Assembly (NCBI GenBank): GCA_050015095.1
Contig: JBEKCC010000002.1
Location: 186,001-250,000, forward strand
DNA length: 64,000 nucleotides
Direction of reading: 5' to 3'
Source of the DNA: MVRE01 sp015660965
GTDB lineage: Archaea > Halobacteriota > Methanomicrobia > Methanomicrobiales > Methanospirillaceae
Program-made: the position numbers and the translations under genes
The notes under the pieces: generated by a model
Database searches by the model: none
Told to the model about the DNA's origin: nothing
Seen by the model: the letters and a program-made list of their open reading frames with translations, nothing else
In this document: positions 17,101-26,830 of the stretch, piece after piece
How the letters are laid out: each line of letters opens with the position of its first letter
Numbering within the stretch: position 1 is the stretch's first letter

Positions 17101-19893
17101 TCATACAGATTTTTCAGTGATACGATATTCACCAACGGGCACATGGATCTCAAACCGTGCTCCATTACCAGGGAACCCAGTTTCCATGATACTTATTCCT
17201 GTTATTGATAGAATTTCTCGAGCGAGGAATAGTCCAAATCCTGTATGTTTACCGAATCCCTTGTTAAAAATCAGGCTCTTGTTCTTTGCAGGGATCCCAA
17301 CACCATCGTCTTCGATAATCCAAACAAGTTCATCATCATTTTTAATGTAACGAGTTCGAATGGTAGTTACTCTTTCCCCATATCGTAATGCATTATCAAC
17401 AATGTTGTATATCACACGCTCCAACAGAGGATCGGCAAAGACACTTAGACCTAAAAGATCATTCTGAATATGGACTGTATCTAGATCGAGCTGGGAAATT
17501 GCTTTGATAAATACTGATTTAGCATCCTGCCATTCAGGTGCCTTTACCCCCATATCTTGATAGTCTCGAGTGAACTGGATCTGGCCCTCAATAACCTGAA
17601 TAGTTTCATCGATCTTTTTAATGAAGTCCTCTAATTTATCCCTGTCATGTGTTATTTTCGAAAGTCCGAGATAACCGAGCACAATTGTCAATTTATTTAG
17701 GATATCATGACGCGTAACACTCGACAGAAGGTTCAATTTCTCGTTTGCAAGGCGGAGGGCCTTTTCGGCTCGCTTTCGTTCGCTGATATCTCGGGCAAAT
17801 GAACAGATATAGCCTGTCCCCCCATACTCAAAATAATCGCTTGTGACCTCAACCGGGAAGTGTTCTCCCCCTCTTTTCGTATAATTCGTTTCAATAGTTA
17901 AGGAACCAACCGCTTTCTTTTGAGCAAACTCTAAATTCCATTTCTCTTTTGTCATCGAGGGGTCAATAGCAAAAATAGTCATCTCAAACAGTTCATCGCT
18001 TGTATAACCAAGCATAGTAGAGAAAGTGGTATTGGAATACACCATCTTTCCATCCGAATCAATCCAAATAATCCCCTCCGCTGCATGATCAACAGCAAAC
18101 TGAGTAATTCGTGACCTGTCCCTGCTTTTCTGTAAATCTTTCTCTGCAAGACGTCGGCGTGCTTTTTCAAGTATAATTACGGTAAAGTCAGCAAGCGATG
18201 CCGCAAAATCCTGCTCTTCAACTTCCCAAATGCGGGGAAAGCCAATATGCTCAAAGCAAAGAACGCCGACAACGTGTCGGCCTGATCTGATTGGTACATC
18301 AAGCATTGAAGTTATACCCAATGGTTCGAAATAATTGGTTGTAAATTCACGTGTATTTTCATTTGTCCGTGCATCATCTGCAACAATTGTACGGTTGGCA
18401 TGTAATGCGGCAAAATATTGTGGATAATCTTGACTGAAAATAGTCTGCTCTGATTTATGGATGCGCTGGTTATTTATATACAGGTCTTTGCATTCAAGAG
18501 ACTGCCCATCAGGTGAGAAAAACCAGATACTTGCTTGTTCAACTTTAAGAACAGTCGAGCCCGTTTCAGTTATATTGTTTATTGCATCTCGTAATTTAGG
18601 GGCATCACTGATAGCAAGGTTCACTAAAGCCTTCTGATACTCTATAGACCGCTCAGCCTGATCCTTTTTAATTTCTTCTGCCCTTCTCGCTTCAATGGCC
18701 ATTCGGAAGTTGTCCTGTAAAATGGCATTCGTGGATTTGAGTTGCTCATAAGCTGCACGGAGCTCCTCGCTCTTTTTTAGGTTTTCTTGCTCGACTTGCA
18801 ATCGTTGCGTTATGTCCACAAAGTAAAAATTCACGAATTTGTGATCAGCAAATGGCGCAAGGGTGATAGAGTAGGTCTGTCCATCGATCTTTTGCTCGTA
18901 TGATCCGACTTTCCCCGTATTAAGCACATCATTAACTCGCTGATGCCATTCTAAGGGAACAGATTTGCCCTCCTCCAATGCTAAGTGATTAAGCAAGTGA
19001 TTTGATGCAGGATTTTTGTAGCATAAAATACCCTCTGCATCAATCCTCAAAATAGGATTCGGGTTTTGTTCTGGGAACTGGGCAAGAGTATCGATCTTTT
19101 CCCGTGCTTCTTTCCAATCTGTAATATCTTCATAGGTTCCCAAAACCCCCTGGATATTTCCATTTGCGTCTTTTAGAGGCATCTTACTTGTTCGCACCCA
19201 GATTTTCCTGTTACCATCAGGCGTTGTCAGAGGTTCTTCGTAATTGAGCTTTGGAGTGCCGCTTGTAATCACCGCACGATCATCAGCTCGATATAGTTCT
19301 GCTAGATCTCTCCATCCCATCTCATAGTCAGATTTTCCTATTAAATCGTCGGGGAATACAAAACCAGAATCATGAGCGAATTGGCGGTTACATCCTAAAT
19401 AATTTAAATTCAAATCCTTCCAAAATACCCGAACGGGAATAGTATCAAGAACCGATTGTAAAATTTGCTTCGATTCTGCAAGAGCACCCTGGCTATCTTT
19501 TAATAGTCTCTCTGCCCGTCGCCTACGGATCGCTTGAATTACCTTATGTTCCAGCTCAACAAATTGAGATTTCGAGTCGCCACCTTTCTGTAAATAGAAG
19601 TCCGCACCATTATTTATCGCATCAATAACCACTTCTTCTCTACCTTTCCCAGTGAAAAGAATAAACGGTAAGTCGGAATATCGCGATCTGACCTCCTTTA
19701 AAAGCTCAATTCCATCCATCTCCGGCATTTGATAGTCAGATATAATTGCATCAAATCTTTTCGAAGTAATCAGATCAAGTGCGCTCTTGGCAGAGGTGCT
19801 TATTTCGACATTTAGGTCGCCCGATTTTTCAAGAAATTGCTTACATAATTCAAGGAAAGCCTCTTCATCGTCAACATAGAGGACCGAGATCAT
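17101..19893 (-). CDS. Hybrid sensor: response regulator-PAS-PAS-GAF-PAS-histidine kinase
   Basis: 930 residues from ATG 19893; TTG 19914 would add seven residues before the receiver domain. Order: receiver domain (residues 1-120, phospho-acceptor Asp53 in ISDYQMPEMDG), PAS domains near 140-265 and 270-365, GAF near 420-580 (LDVPIRSGRHVVGVLCFEHIG), a third PAS near 595-710, then a kinase core with H-box SSVTRHDILNKLT and an ATPase domain (NIVDNALRYG, DDGVGIP, GFGLFLARE). There is no membrane segment, so it is cytoplasmic. The H-box is shared with two other kinases in the window. The signal is unknown. Confidence 0.9.
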   Translation of the reverse strand: MISVLYVDDEEAFLELCKQFLEKSGDLNVEISTSAKSALDLITSKRFDAIISDYQMPEMDGIELLKEVRSRYSDLPFILFTGKGREEVVIDAINNGADFYLQKGGDSKSQFVELEHKVIQAIRRRRAERLLKDSQGALAESKQILQSVLDTIPVRVFWKDLNLNYLGCNRQFAHDSGFVFPDDLIGKSDYEMGWRDLAELYRADDRAVITSGTPKLNYEEPLTTPDGNRKIWVRTSKMPLKDANGNIQGVLGTYEDITDWKEAREKIDTLAQFPEQNPNPILRIDAEGILCYKNPASNHLLNHLALEEGKSVPLEWHQRVNDVLNTGKVGSYEQKIDGQTYSITLAPFADHKFVNFYFVDITQRLQVEQENLKKSEELRAAYEQLKSTNAILQDNFRMAIEARRAEEIKKDQAERSIEYQKALVNLAISDAPKLRDAINNITETGSTVLKVEQASIWFFSPDGQSLECKDLYINNQRIHKSEQTIFSQDYPQYFAALHANRTIVADDARTNENTREFTTNYFEPLGITSMLDVPIRSGRHVVGVLCFEHIGFPRIWEVEEQDFAASLADFTVIILEKARRRLAEKDLQKSRDRSRITQFAVDHAAEGIIWIDSDGKMVYSNTTFSTMLGYTSDELFEMTIFAIDPSMTKEKWNLEFAQKKAVGSLTIETNYTKRGGEHFPVEVTSDYFEYGGTGYICSFARDISERKRAEKALRLANEKLNLLSSVTRHDILNKLTIVLGYLGLSKITHDRDKLEDFIKKIDETIQVIEGQIQFTRDYQDMGVKAPEWQDAKSVFIKAISQLDLDTVHIQNDLLGLSVFADPLLERVIYNIVDNALRYGERVTTIRTRYIKNDDELVWIIEDDGVGIPAKNKSLIFNKGFGKHTGFGLFLAREILSITGISIMETGFPGNGARFEIHVPVGEYRITEKSV

Positions 19894-20026
19894 GCATTTT
19901 GTACCTTTAACCAAAGAATTTCGGCAGTCATCGGGAGATTATTTGAATAAATATCTGATAAAGAACCAATAAATGTACGCCTTACAGATAAAAGTATCAA
20001 AACGAAACCTCTGTTTTTTAAGTAAA

Positions 20027-20866
20027 TTATTTCGCGAGCTCCCGAACCTTTTTTAGATTGCCTTCATCGTCTCTTCGAGCGTCAACAGGGGTTTCGCAGA
20101 TAAATGGTAAATCGCGAAATACAGACTGATGAAGAATGCTACGGAATCCCTTTTCACCAATTGTTCCCAGACCGATATGCTCATGACGGTCGAGACCGCT
20201 ACCTAGATCGCCTTTTGAATCATTCAGATGAATGACTTTTAGATGTTTCATCCCGATAATCTCATCAAATTGTTGTAATGTATTTTTAATACCCTCATCA
20301 GTACGCAGCTCGTAGCCGGCGGCAAAGGCATGACAAGTATCAAAACAAAGACCAATCCGTGCTAAGTCTGTAATCCCATCCATGATTGAACGGATATGTT
20401 CAAAGGTGCTACCAACACTATTCTCCTCCCCGGCAGTGTTCTCTAAGAGCAACATCGCATCACTATTTGACGATGAGAGTGATTGGTTAATTGCCGCAAT
20501 CACCCGTTTTCTCCCGCCAGCGATCCCATCACCCAAATGATGCCCGAGATGTGTGACAAGATAAGGTATACGAAGTTCCCTACAGCGGTTCAGTTCGGTT
20601 GTGAGTGTGGCGATTGACTTCTCATAAACCTCCTCTTTTGGGGATGCAAGGTTGGGCAGATATGGCATGTGGTCAACCGGAAATAGACCCGTTGTTTTGA
20701 TTTTTTTAGTAAATTCAATGCAATCTTCACTTCGTAAAGGCTTGAACATCCAGCCTCTTGGGTTGCGTGAGAACATCTGAAATACGTCACACCCAGTCTC
20801 TTGAGCACGGTCTACTGCTTGATCGAGTGAACCAGCGATTGAAACATGGACTCCAACCCTTACCAT
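20027..20866 (-). CDS. nfo: Deoxyribonuclease IV (endonuclease IV, AP endonuclease)
   Basis: 279 residues of the endonuclease IV TIM barrel. Metal and family motifs are visible: GVHVSIAGSLDQAVDRA at the N-terminus, VTHLGHHLGDG, LLENTAGEEN, CFDTCHAFAAGY, HLNDSKGDLGSGLDRHEHIGLG and FICETPVD. These supply the three zinc ligand sets. It incises DNA 5' of abasic sites, acting after glycosylases such as the OGG1 protein at 8.6 kb. It stands alone. Confidence 0.95.
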   Translation of the reverse strand: MVRVGVHVSIAGSLDQAVDRAQETGCDVFQMFSRNPRGWMFKPLRSEDCIEFTKKIKTTGLFPVDHMPYLPNLASPKEEVYEKSIATLTTELNRCRELRIPYLVTHLGHHLGDGIAGGRKRVIAAINQSLSSSNSDAMLLLENTAGEENSVGSTFEHIRSIMDGITDLARIGLCFDTCHAFAAGYELRTDEGIKNTLQQFDEIIGMKHLKVIHLNDSKGDLGSGLDRHEHIGLGTIGEKGFRSILHQSVFRDLPFICETPVDARRDDEGNLKKVRELAK

Positions 20867-21001
20867 TTTAGGAAACTCCTTCTGAACATGAATATCAAAT
20901 TATTGTAAGTGCATCTTTGATATTATGGAATTGCGATCTAGTTCAAATTACCAAAAATATTTACAATTTATTTTTTTGCATCTGTTGCGAAATCAATACC
21001 G

Positions 21002-21349
21002 TTAACATGTCACGTGAAGTAATGCTGTAAATATCCTTTCTTCTTTCTCGATTAAAGATAGAATCTCCGTTGTTTTCATGATTACAGGCGAATATTTTTG
21101 AAGAGTTTTAGCTGCTTCCGGTGTTATTGGAAGATCCCCATACTGTCCCGTTCCAATAAAAACTACCTTTGGTCTCTCATCAGAAAGAAATTCAAGCTCA
21201 GCATTTGTAAGTGGGGTGTGTCCGTACTGTCCCTTTTGATCCTTGGATAACTTTTTCTTGCGTTTGGTGATCTTATGATCAGTGTGAATGATAATGTCGT
21301 GGTCATAGCGTACTCCCCCCACCTCGATCCAGCCAAACCCGGTTTTCAT
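21002..21349 (-). CDS. Mth938-like domain protein
   Basis: 115 residues from ATG 21349 (KTGFGWIEVGGVRYDHDIIIH). A longer reading to 21415 is possible but adds a non-conserved stretch that would overlap the divergent phosphoesterase leader. The pattern GWIEVGG..Y.HD, KKLSKDQKGQYGHTPLT and VVFIGTGQYGDLPIT is that of the Mth938/DUF498 family, a small beta-alpha protein of unknown function found in archaea and mitochondria. Divergent from the phosphodiesterase gene. Confidence 0.75.
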   Translation of the reverse strand: MKTGFGWIEVGGVRYDHDIIIHTDHKITKRKKKLSKDQKGQYGHTPLTNAELEFLSDERPKVVFIGTGQYGDLPITPEAAKTLQKYSPVIMKTTEILSLIEKEERIFTALLHVTC

Positions 21350-21461
21350 ATATCGACCTACGCAATGATTGCAATACAGGATAATGAACATTTCGCGAAA
21401 TACTTTGCAGAACAAAGAAATCCTTATCAGTGTTTATGATGATGCAACCTTGGTGGTTTTA

Positions 21462-21962
21462 ATGCTCATTGGGATTATGTCAGATTCCCATGACAATCTG
21501 TCACGGACACGGGAAGCGGTGTCACGATTTAATACAGAAAATGTGGAACTCGTGCTTCATGCCGGGGACATTATCTCTCCATTTATGATTGGTGTGCTTA
21601 AAGATCTCAACACAAAAATGGTGGGGGTATTTGGTAACAATGACGGAGATCGCGTACTTCTTGAAAAAAAGTGTGCTGAGTACCCGCATCTTTCCTTCCA
21701 AGGCACATTTACACGTTTAACCGCAGGCAAGACATCAGTAGGGCTTATCCACGGTTCCGATCTTGAACTGCTAAACACCCTTATGTTAAGCGGTGGATTC
21801 GATCTTCTTGTATATGGTCATACCCACCAAGCGGATATACGCACGAATGGTAAAATGCTTATAGTCAATCCTGGAGAGGTGTATGGATATCTTACGGGTA
21901 AGAGTACGATTGCCATCGTGAATACCGAAAATCGTCGGGCTGAAATTATTTCGCTTCCTTAA
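21462..21962 (+). CDS. Metallophosphoesterase, YfcE/MJ0936 family phosphodiesterase
   Basis: 166 residues from ATG 21462, preceded by GGTGG; upstream in-frame starts would add a tail not found in the family. The calcineurin-like metal motifs are all present: GIMSDSHDN (D-x-H), LHAGDII (GD), VFGNND (GNND), LIHGSD (GH-like) and VYGHTHQAD (GHTH). Such enzymes hydrolyse phosphodiesters with Mn or Ni; the natural substrate is not defined. Length fits the family. Confidence 0.9.
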   Translation: MLIGIMSDSHDNLSRTREAVSRFNTENVELVLHAGDIISPFMIGVLKDLNTKMVGVFGNNDGDRVLLEKKCAEYPHLSFQGTFTRLTAGKTSVGLIHGSDLELLNTLMLSGGFDLLVYGHTHQADIRTNGKMLIVNPGEVYGYLTGKSTIAIVNTENRRAEIISLP

Positions 21963-22163
21963 GATCTTAGCATTTTTTTAATTTTCCAAATTTTTAGGAT
22001 TTTTGATCTGATTGTTAACGGTTGTGCTACCAGGCTGTGTTAAATGAAATCTTCCCAATTGTATATCCCCGGTTTTTTCTCTGCATTTTTCATCGGTTTC
22101 CCCCCCCTCTTTTAGATGCATCATGTCTTATGTAGTGGTGCGATCATCTGTACAGGGAGAACT

Positions 22164-22733
22164 ATGTTTGAGGATATTCTTGGATGGCTTGTACCGGGCA
22201 TTACTATCCTGGTCATTGTCATTCTCATTTTCAGGGCCATAGGTATTTACAACCGGTTCTACTCCCTGAAGAATTCATCTGAAGCGACGCTGGGGCAGAT
22301 CCGCGTCGCCATGAAAAAACGACTGGACATGATTGATCAGCTCCTCGGGGCGGTAAAGAGCTATGCGAAGTTTGAAAAAGAGACGTTTGAAAAAGTGACG
22401 GCAATGCGGGCTGCAGTTGCGACTGCAGGACCCGGGGATCTCAATAAGGTCGAAGCGGAGTCACGCTCCCTTCTCGGGCGCCTGTTTGCAGTGGCGGAAA
22501 ACTATCCCAACCTCAAGACATCGGCCACAGTAACCTCGCTTATGGATTCTATAAAAAGTATTGAGGAGGAGATTGCACGCCAGCGCTACACCTACAACAA
22601 CATCTCGCAGGAATTCAATATTATGATGGATACCATCCCATCGAAGTTTATTGGGCAGCTAACCGGTCTTTTAAAACTCGAGTACCTACAGTTTGAGGAA
22701 GCGATTGCAACCCCCCCGAAAATTGATTTCTGA
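22164..22733 (+). CDS. lemA: LemA family membrane protein
   Basis: 189 residues from ATG 22164, five bases after GGGAG. One N-terminal transmembrane helix (residues 7-28) is followed by the LemA helical domain: YNRFYSLKNSSEATLGQIRVAMKKR-type start, ENYPNLKTSATVTSLM, IEEEIARQRYTYNNISQEFN. Function is not established; LemA proteins often partner with DUF2207 or TPM-domain membrane proteins, as here, where the DUF2207 gene follows after 11 bases. The two genes have a higher G+C content and use GGC/CGG-type codons more than neighbouring genes. Confidence 0.9.
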   Translation: MFEDILGWLVPGITILVIVILIFRAIGIYNRFYSLKNSSEATLGQIRVAMKKRLDMIDQLLGAVKSYAKFEKETFEKVTAMRAAVATAGPGDLNKVEAESRSLLGRLFAVAENYPNLKTSATVTSLMDSIKSIEEEIARQRYTYNNISQEFNIMMDTIPSKFIGQLTGLLKLEYLQFEEAIATPPKIDF

Positions 22734-22744
22734 AGGGTAGTACC

Positions 22745-24577
22745 ATGGGCGAAACAAAACAGCTGGCCGTTCTCGTCATCGCCGCGTTGGTCATCGGCAT
22801 CATCGGGCTTATTCTTGTCGTAACAGTCCCGCCACTATTTGAGGGCGATCTGGTGATCGGTTCCTATGAGGCGACACTTTACCAGAACGGTACGTTCCAT
22901 GAACAATATATCTATAACGTAGGGGTATCTGGAGAGTACCGGATGCTCTACCGGAGCTGGGAAGCGCCGCTAGTGTTTAATAGCATTAACAGTTCCTCCA
23001 TACAACTGGTCTCGATCGAATCACCGGTTGGCACGGTTGGCTATGCCAAGGACGCTCAGGGAAATGTGTCCATGACGGATTCCAAGTCCGCCGAATCCTT
23101 AAAATTCCAGATTAATAAACTCGCTAAAACCAATGAAGTCGGGATCTACAAACCGGATTACTTTGCAGCGGGAACGTACACGGTTGGATACACATACGTG
23201 GTCCATCCGCCAGTTGAATATGATTCGATAGATGATCACCTGAATCTCAAGCTGGCTGGCAGGAGCCATATACCGTATCATTCGGTAAAAATCACTGTCC
23301 CCGCTGATCATATTGTGCATGTATATGCATATCCCCCGACCTTGACCACGAAAATAACCGGTGATACCTATGTTCTCACCGGGAACGCCGCAGCGGATGA
23401 GAATATCGCGGTGGAAATCCTGACAACATCTGGAGGTCTTAGCCAGATCCCAGCCTTCAGGAACGAAGTAACGGATCTTTCGGGAAAAACCGCTTCGGGA
23501 AGCTTCTGGTACGATCTACCGTACTGGGGTGCGTGGTTCCTCAATTACCTCGGAAAAGCAGCGGTAATTCTGGTACCGTTCCTATTTATTATCATCTACA
23601 ACCGGTATGGACGGGAAAAAGGATTTACCATCCCTGCCTATCTCAGCACCATACCGAATTTGGCACTCAAACCATGGCAGGTGAATCTGCTTTTTAAGGA
23701 TGATGCACTGGAATTTGACGAGGACGGGTTTTATGCAACCCTGCTCGATCTACACCGGCGAAAGATCATCACGATGACTGAAAAAGATGGGGGAAAAGGC
23801 ATTGAGATCCGGTTGCTCTCGTCCGCGACCGCTGACCCCTACGAACGGCGGGTTGTTGCCTTTATTCAACAGCTCTCCGAGAACGGTGTATTGGATACCG
23901 CCAAAATCGGAGAACTGGCACGAAATGCACAGACACAGTATGCTGCAGAAGAAAAGGCGTTGAGATTCCAGCGGATGCTCACCGATATTACACGCCGTGC
24001 TGATGCATCCCTTCCCGTGCAGTATATCGTTGACGGAAAGGATCACATCATCCCGCTTCTTCTGACCAGCATCGTCGCATGCGGGATCACCATCATCATT
24101 GCCGTTGTGGCGTCTATGCAGTCCTCCATCCTTTACCCGGCAGTTGTGCTCTGGGGTATTGTCGTTGTTCAGGTAATCCTTGCGCTTGTAACCCCCTCCA
24201 CCCTGTTCGGCCACTGGAAAGATGATCACTACAAGGAAAAACTCGAATGGGACTCATTTACCCACTTCCTTTCTGATCTGGCCATGATACAGAAATACGC
24301 GCCTGCCGATCTCTCCATGTGGGGAGACTGGCTGGTGTATGGCACGGCGCTGGGCGTCGGTAAAAACGTGGAACGGGCAATGAAAGTGCTCAATATTCAC
24401 ATCGCAGACACCGGGGTCCCATTGGGGGCTGTCGCTATGAGCTATGCATTTATCCCGCTCATCAGCTTTATGCCGCCGAGTCGTGGCGGTGGCGGAGGCT
24501 TTGGAGGCGGCGGTTTTGGCGGCGGTGGGTTTGGCGGTGGCGGAGGCTTTGGAGGCGGCGGTGCCGGTGGGAGATAA
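22745..24577 (+). CDS. DUF2207 membrane protein with Gly-rich C-terminus
   Basis: 610 residues: signal/anchor helix (residues 6-30), an extracellular beta-rich domain to about 265, a membrane helix near 268-290, a cytoplasmic domain with winged-helix-like features (DDGFYATLLDLHRRKII, residues 325-440), a helix pair near 435-485, and a C-terminal tail of GGG-FGGGG repeats (about 583-608). This is the DUF2207/YciQ-like family, commonly encoded next to lemA. The pair is thought to act in envelope maintenance, but its mechanism is unknown. Confidence 0.88.
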   Translation: MGETKQLAVLVIAALVIGIIGLILVVTVPPLFEGDLVIGSYEATLYQNGTFHEQYIYNVGVSGEYRMLYRSWEAPLVFNSINSSSIQLVSIESPVGTVGYAKDAQGNVSMTDSKSAESLKFQINKLAKTNEVGIYKPDYFAAGTYTVGYTYVVHPPVEYDSIDDHLNLKLAGRSHIPYHSVKITVPADHIVHVYAYPPTLTTKITGDTYVLTGNAAADENIAVEILTTSGGLSQIPAFRNEVTDLSGKTASGSFWYDLPYWGAWFLNYLGKAAVILVPFLFIIIYNRYGREKGFTIPAYLSTIPNLALKPWQVNLLFKDDALEFDEDGFYATLLDLHRRKIITMTEKDGGKGIEIRLLSSATADPYERRVVAFIQQLSENGVLDTAKIGELARNAQTQYAAEEKALRFQRMLTDITRRADASLPVQYIVDGKDHIIPLLLTSIVACGITIIIAVVASMQSSILYPAVVLWGIVVVQVILALVTPSTLFGHWKDDHYKEKLEWDSFTHFLSDLAMIQKYAPADLSMWGDWLVYGTALGVGKNVERAMKVLNIHIADTGVPLGAVAMSYAFIPLISFMPPSRGGGGGFGGGGFGGGGFGGGGGFGGGGAGGR

Positions 24578-24640
24578 GCAAAGGAGAATGCTGGAACCGC
24601 CCGTCATCCTCAATGTTTTTTAATTTTATCAGTTATTTGA

Positions 24641-25309
24641 TTATAAACGCTCCACTGGTTCAATCACATCCGGAGTATCATTCGATGGAGCATTCACTCG
24701 GTCTGATACAGGATACATTTCCATTGCATTATTGGGATATGGAACAAGGAGTGCAGAGAGATCAGAAGGATTGAGAGGGATTGGTGTAACCCAACGATCC
24801 TCATATTCTTTGAGAAGTATCACTGGCATCCTGTTGTGCACCCGTGCAACTAGCTCATTAGGTTGGGTGGTGATGATGGTATAGGATCGAATAATGGTAT
24901 TATCAGGAGCCTTCCATGAATCAAAAAGTCCAGCAAAAGAAAATTGGGATTCTCCTATTAATCTAATATAATATGGTATCTTGTGAACGCCTTCCTTTTT
25001 CCATTCAAAAAAACCACTTGCGGGAACAAGACAACGATGGTTCTTTACAAGCGACTGAAATGCTGGTTTTTCTACGATTGTTTCTGCCCGTGCATTAATT
25101 AATCTCTGTCCAATCGTTGAATCCTTCGCCCACGAAGGAATAAGTCCCCAACGCATCCGAACAATAGTATTCCCATTGTCATTAACAATAACAGGTTGCT
25201 CTGATGTAGGTGCAATATTGAAATGAGACCGAAATCCAATTACGGGGTTTGTAACACGAAAACGTTTTCCGAGATCATCTATACAAAGGAGCGAATACCG
25301 TCCACACAT
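24641..25309 (-). CDS. SRAP-domain protein (YedK/HMCES), abasic-site DNA crosslinker
   Basis: 222 residues beginning MCGRYSLL. Cys2, exposed after Met removal, is the residue that forms a thiazolidine crosslink with abasic sites in single-stranded DNA. Other family residues are seen: MRWGLIPSWAKD, INARAET, CLVPASGFFEW (active-site Glu) and VHNRMPVIL (His). It shields abasic sites at stalled forks. Length matches bacterial YedK. Nfo and OGG1 elsewhere in the window act on the same lesion type. Confidence 0.94.
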   Translation of the reverse strand: MCGRYSLLCIDDLGKRFRVTNPVIGFRSHFNIAPTSEQPVIVNDNGNTIVRMRWGLIPSWAKDSTIGQRLINARAETIVEKPAFQSLVKNHRCLVPASGFFEWKKEGVHKIPYYIRLIGESQFSFAGLFDSWKAPDNTIIRSYTIITTQPNELVARVHNRMPVILLKEYEDRWVTPIPLNPSDLSALLVPYPNNAMEMYPVSDRVNAPSNDTPDVIEPVERL

Positions 25310-25323
25310 ATGTGATCAGCCAA

Positions 25324-25749
25324 TCATAGGTTTAATTCATCTGAAAATGGCATGAGTGCTGTAACATAGACCAAGGGGGGTATTTTAGGATCAGCATCTA
25401 TTTCATCAATCTTCACGATTTCAACCATAATTGGGCGTTCTCGCATCACAGTTTCAAATGATGGATCATTATCCTTGACGAATCTTAGGAATGCCTCAAC
25501 ACGAACATAGGGACGCTCAAATTCTGGTATATCCTTGTACTTATGTATTACCACCTCAAGCGGTTGGTTTCGCACTAAGTCGTTTTCAAAGAACAAATAT
25601 ACCGCGATATCAAACCGTAACGCCACTGAAGCTAAGTCGTTAATATTGACACTCTTTCCTGGAATTATATCTTGCGAGGCAAGTTTTTCTGCCGGTGTTG
25701 TTCCAATTAATGCACTATAAGCATCCGTCGTCATATGAGTTTTTACCAT
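25324..25749 (-). CDS. Hypothetical protein (141 aa)
   Basis: A soluble, acidic protein with no cysteines and no signal. Segments such as LRFDIAVYLFFENDLVRNQPLEVVIHKYKDIP cannot be matched to a family I know. It lies 14 bases upstream of the SRAP gene on the same strand and 33 bases behind MscS, so the three may form one transcript. Start at ATG 25749; ATG 25734 (residue 6) is an alternative. Confidence 0.6.
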   Translation of the reverse strand: MVKTHMTTDAYSALIGTTPAEKLASQDIIPGKSVNINDLASVALRFDIAVYLFFENDLVRNQPLEVVIHKYKDIPEFERPYVRVEAFLRFVKDNDPSFETVMRERPIMVEIVKIDEIDADPKIPPLVYVTALMPFSDELNL

Positions 25750-25782
25750 ATTTTAGAATTCATGTAAATCCTGTTTATTGAC

Positions 25783-26646
25783 TCACATTTTTTCTGGTAT
25801 ATTCAATCGTTTTGAGATATCAGAAAGTACTTCTGAAGTAATCTCCTCTCTTCGGGTTATATTAGAGATCCAAAATCGGATACTAATTGTATTTCCTTGG
25901 GCAGTGATCCCGGTAAATAGTACCCGCGACACGAGCTGATCTGGTTTTGCTTTTCGTCCAGTATATCCTTGAAAGAAGAAAGATGAGGCTATGCCAGATC
26001 GAACGGAGTGATCTGCCGGTTTACCATTTGGTAAAATATCTGGATGTGAATTTAACACCGATAGGATAACAGTACGTGCTTCATCAAAGGGGATTTTGAA
26101 TGGTAGTGTAATCATAACAGGAATCTCGATAAACCCGGATTTCGAATAGTTAACGATTTTGGAAGAAAGAAGAGTGGCGTTGGGCACGAGGTACACCCTT
26201 CCGTCCCGATCTTTGAGAACCGAACGGGTAAACGTCAAATCTTTTACTCGGGAAATACCAGTAGTTGGATCCCCACCCAACTCCACCCAATCATCCAGCC
26301 TTATCGTTCTGTTAATCGTGATCAAGAACCCCGCGAGCAGATTAGATACAATCTGTTGGGATGCAAACGCAAGAGCAATACTGATTATACCTAGCGATGC
26401 AATGGTGGCGTTAATATCGAGACCAAGAAATGCAAGATCGATACCATATAATCCCAGCCCAACAACGAGATATCCAGCAAAGCGAGCTGCCCAACGAGCA
26501 ACTGAATCAGAAGTGTAATGCAGAAGGATTATTTTTACTATTTTGTAACTGATGTATGCCGAGAAGATAACAACAAGACACGCGAGAATAAAAATGATAA
26601 AATTTTCTAGGGTAACACTCCCGATAAGGATATGCGCATCACTCAT
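25783..26646 (-). CDS. mscS: Small-conductance mechanosensitive channel (MscS family)
   Basis: 287 residues with three transmembrane helices (about 10-32, 50-72, 77-105). The third is the pore helix, rich in Ala/Gly (ASLGIISIALAFASQQIVSNLLAG), followed by the beta domain with TINRTIRLDDWVELGG, VPNATLLSSKIVNYS and a mixed C-terminal domain. It opens under membrane tension and releases solutes on hypo-osmotic shock. Confidence 0.92.
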   Translation of the reverse strand: MSDAHILIGSVTLENFIIFILACLVVIFSAYISYKIVKIILLHYTSDSVARWAARFAGYLVVGLGLYGIDLAFLGLDINATIASLGIISIALAFASQQIVSNLLAGFLITINRTIRLDDWVELGGDPTTGISRVKDLTFTRSVLKDRDGRVYLVPNATLLSSKIVNYSKSGFIEIPVMITLPFKIPFDEARTVILSVLNSHPDILPNGKPADHSVRSGIASSFFFQGYTGRKAKPDQLVSRVLFTGITAQGNTISIRFWISNITRREEITSEVLSDISKRLNIPEKM

Positions 26647-26830
26647 GCCGGTATACTATAACTGCGATTGGTCAAATATTTGTGCGCAAAATCCGAAATT
26701 CTCTGATGTCACACTGCAAATCGATAAGTGTTTTTGGTAAATAATGTTTGAGAATGAGACAATAATTCAGTGACGGAATATTTCTCCCGTTTTAAAATAA
26801 TATTGGTCAATTTAAGAGATATCTGGCAGT

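Noticed and set aside
21369..21461. Longer N-termini for the Mth938-like and phosphoesterase genes, which would overlap each other
   Set aside because: The conserved parts start at 21349 and 21462, with a ribosome site for the latter; the extensions match nothing.
24480..24576. GGC/GGT-rich tandem repeat considered as a minisatellite or CRISPR-like array
   Set aside because: It is the coding sequence for the Gly-rich tail of the DUF2207 protein; no spacer-repeat structure.
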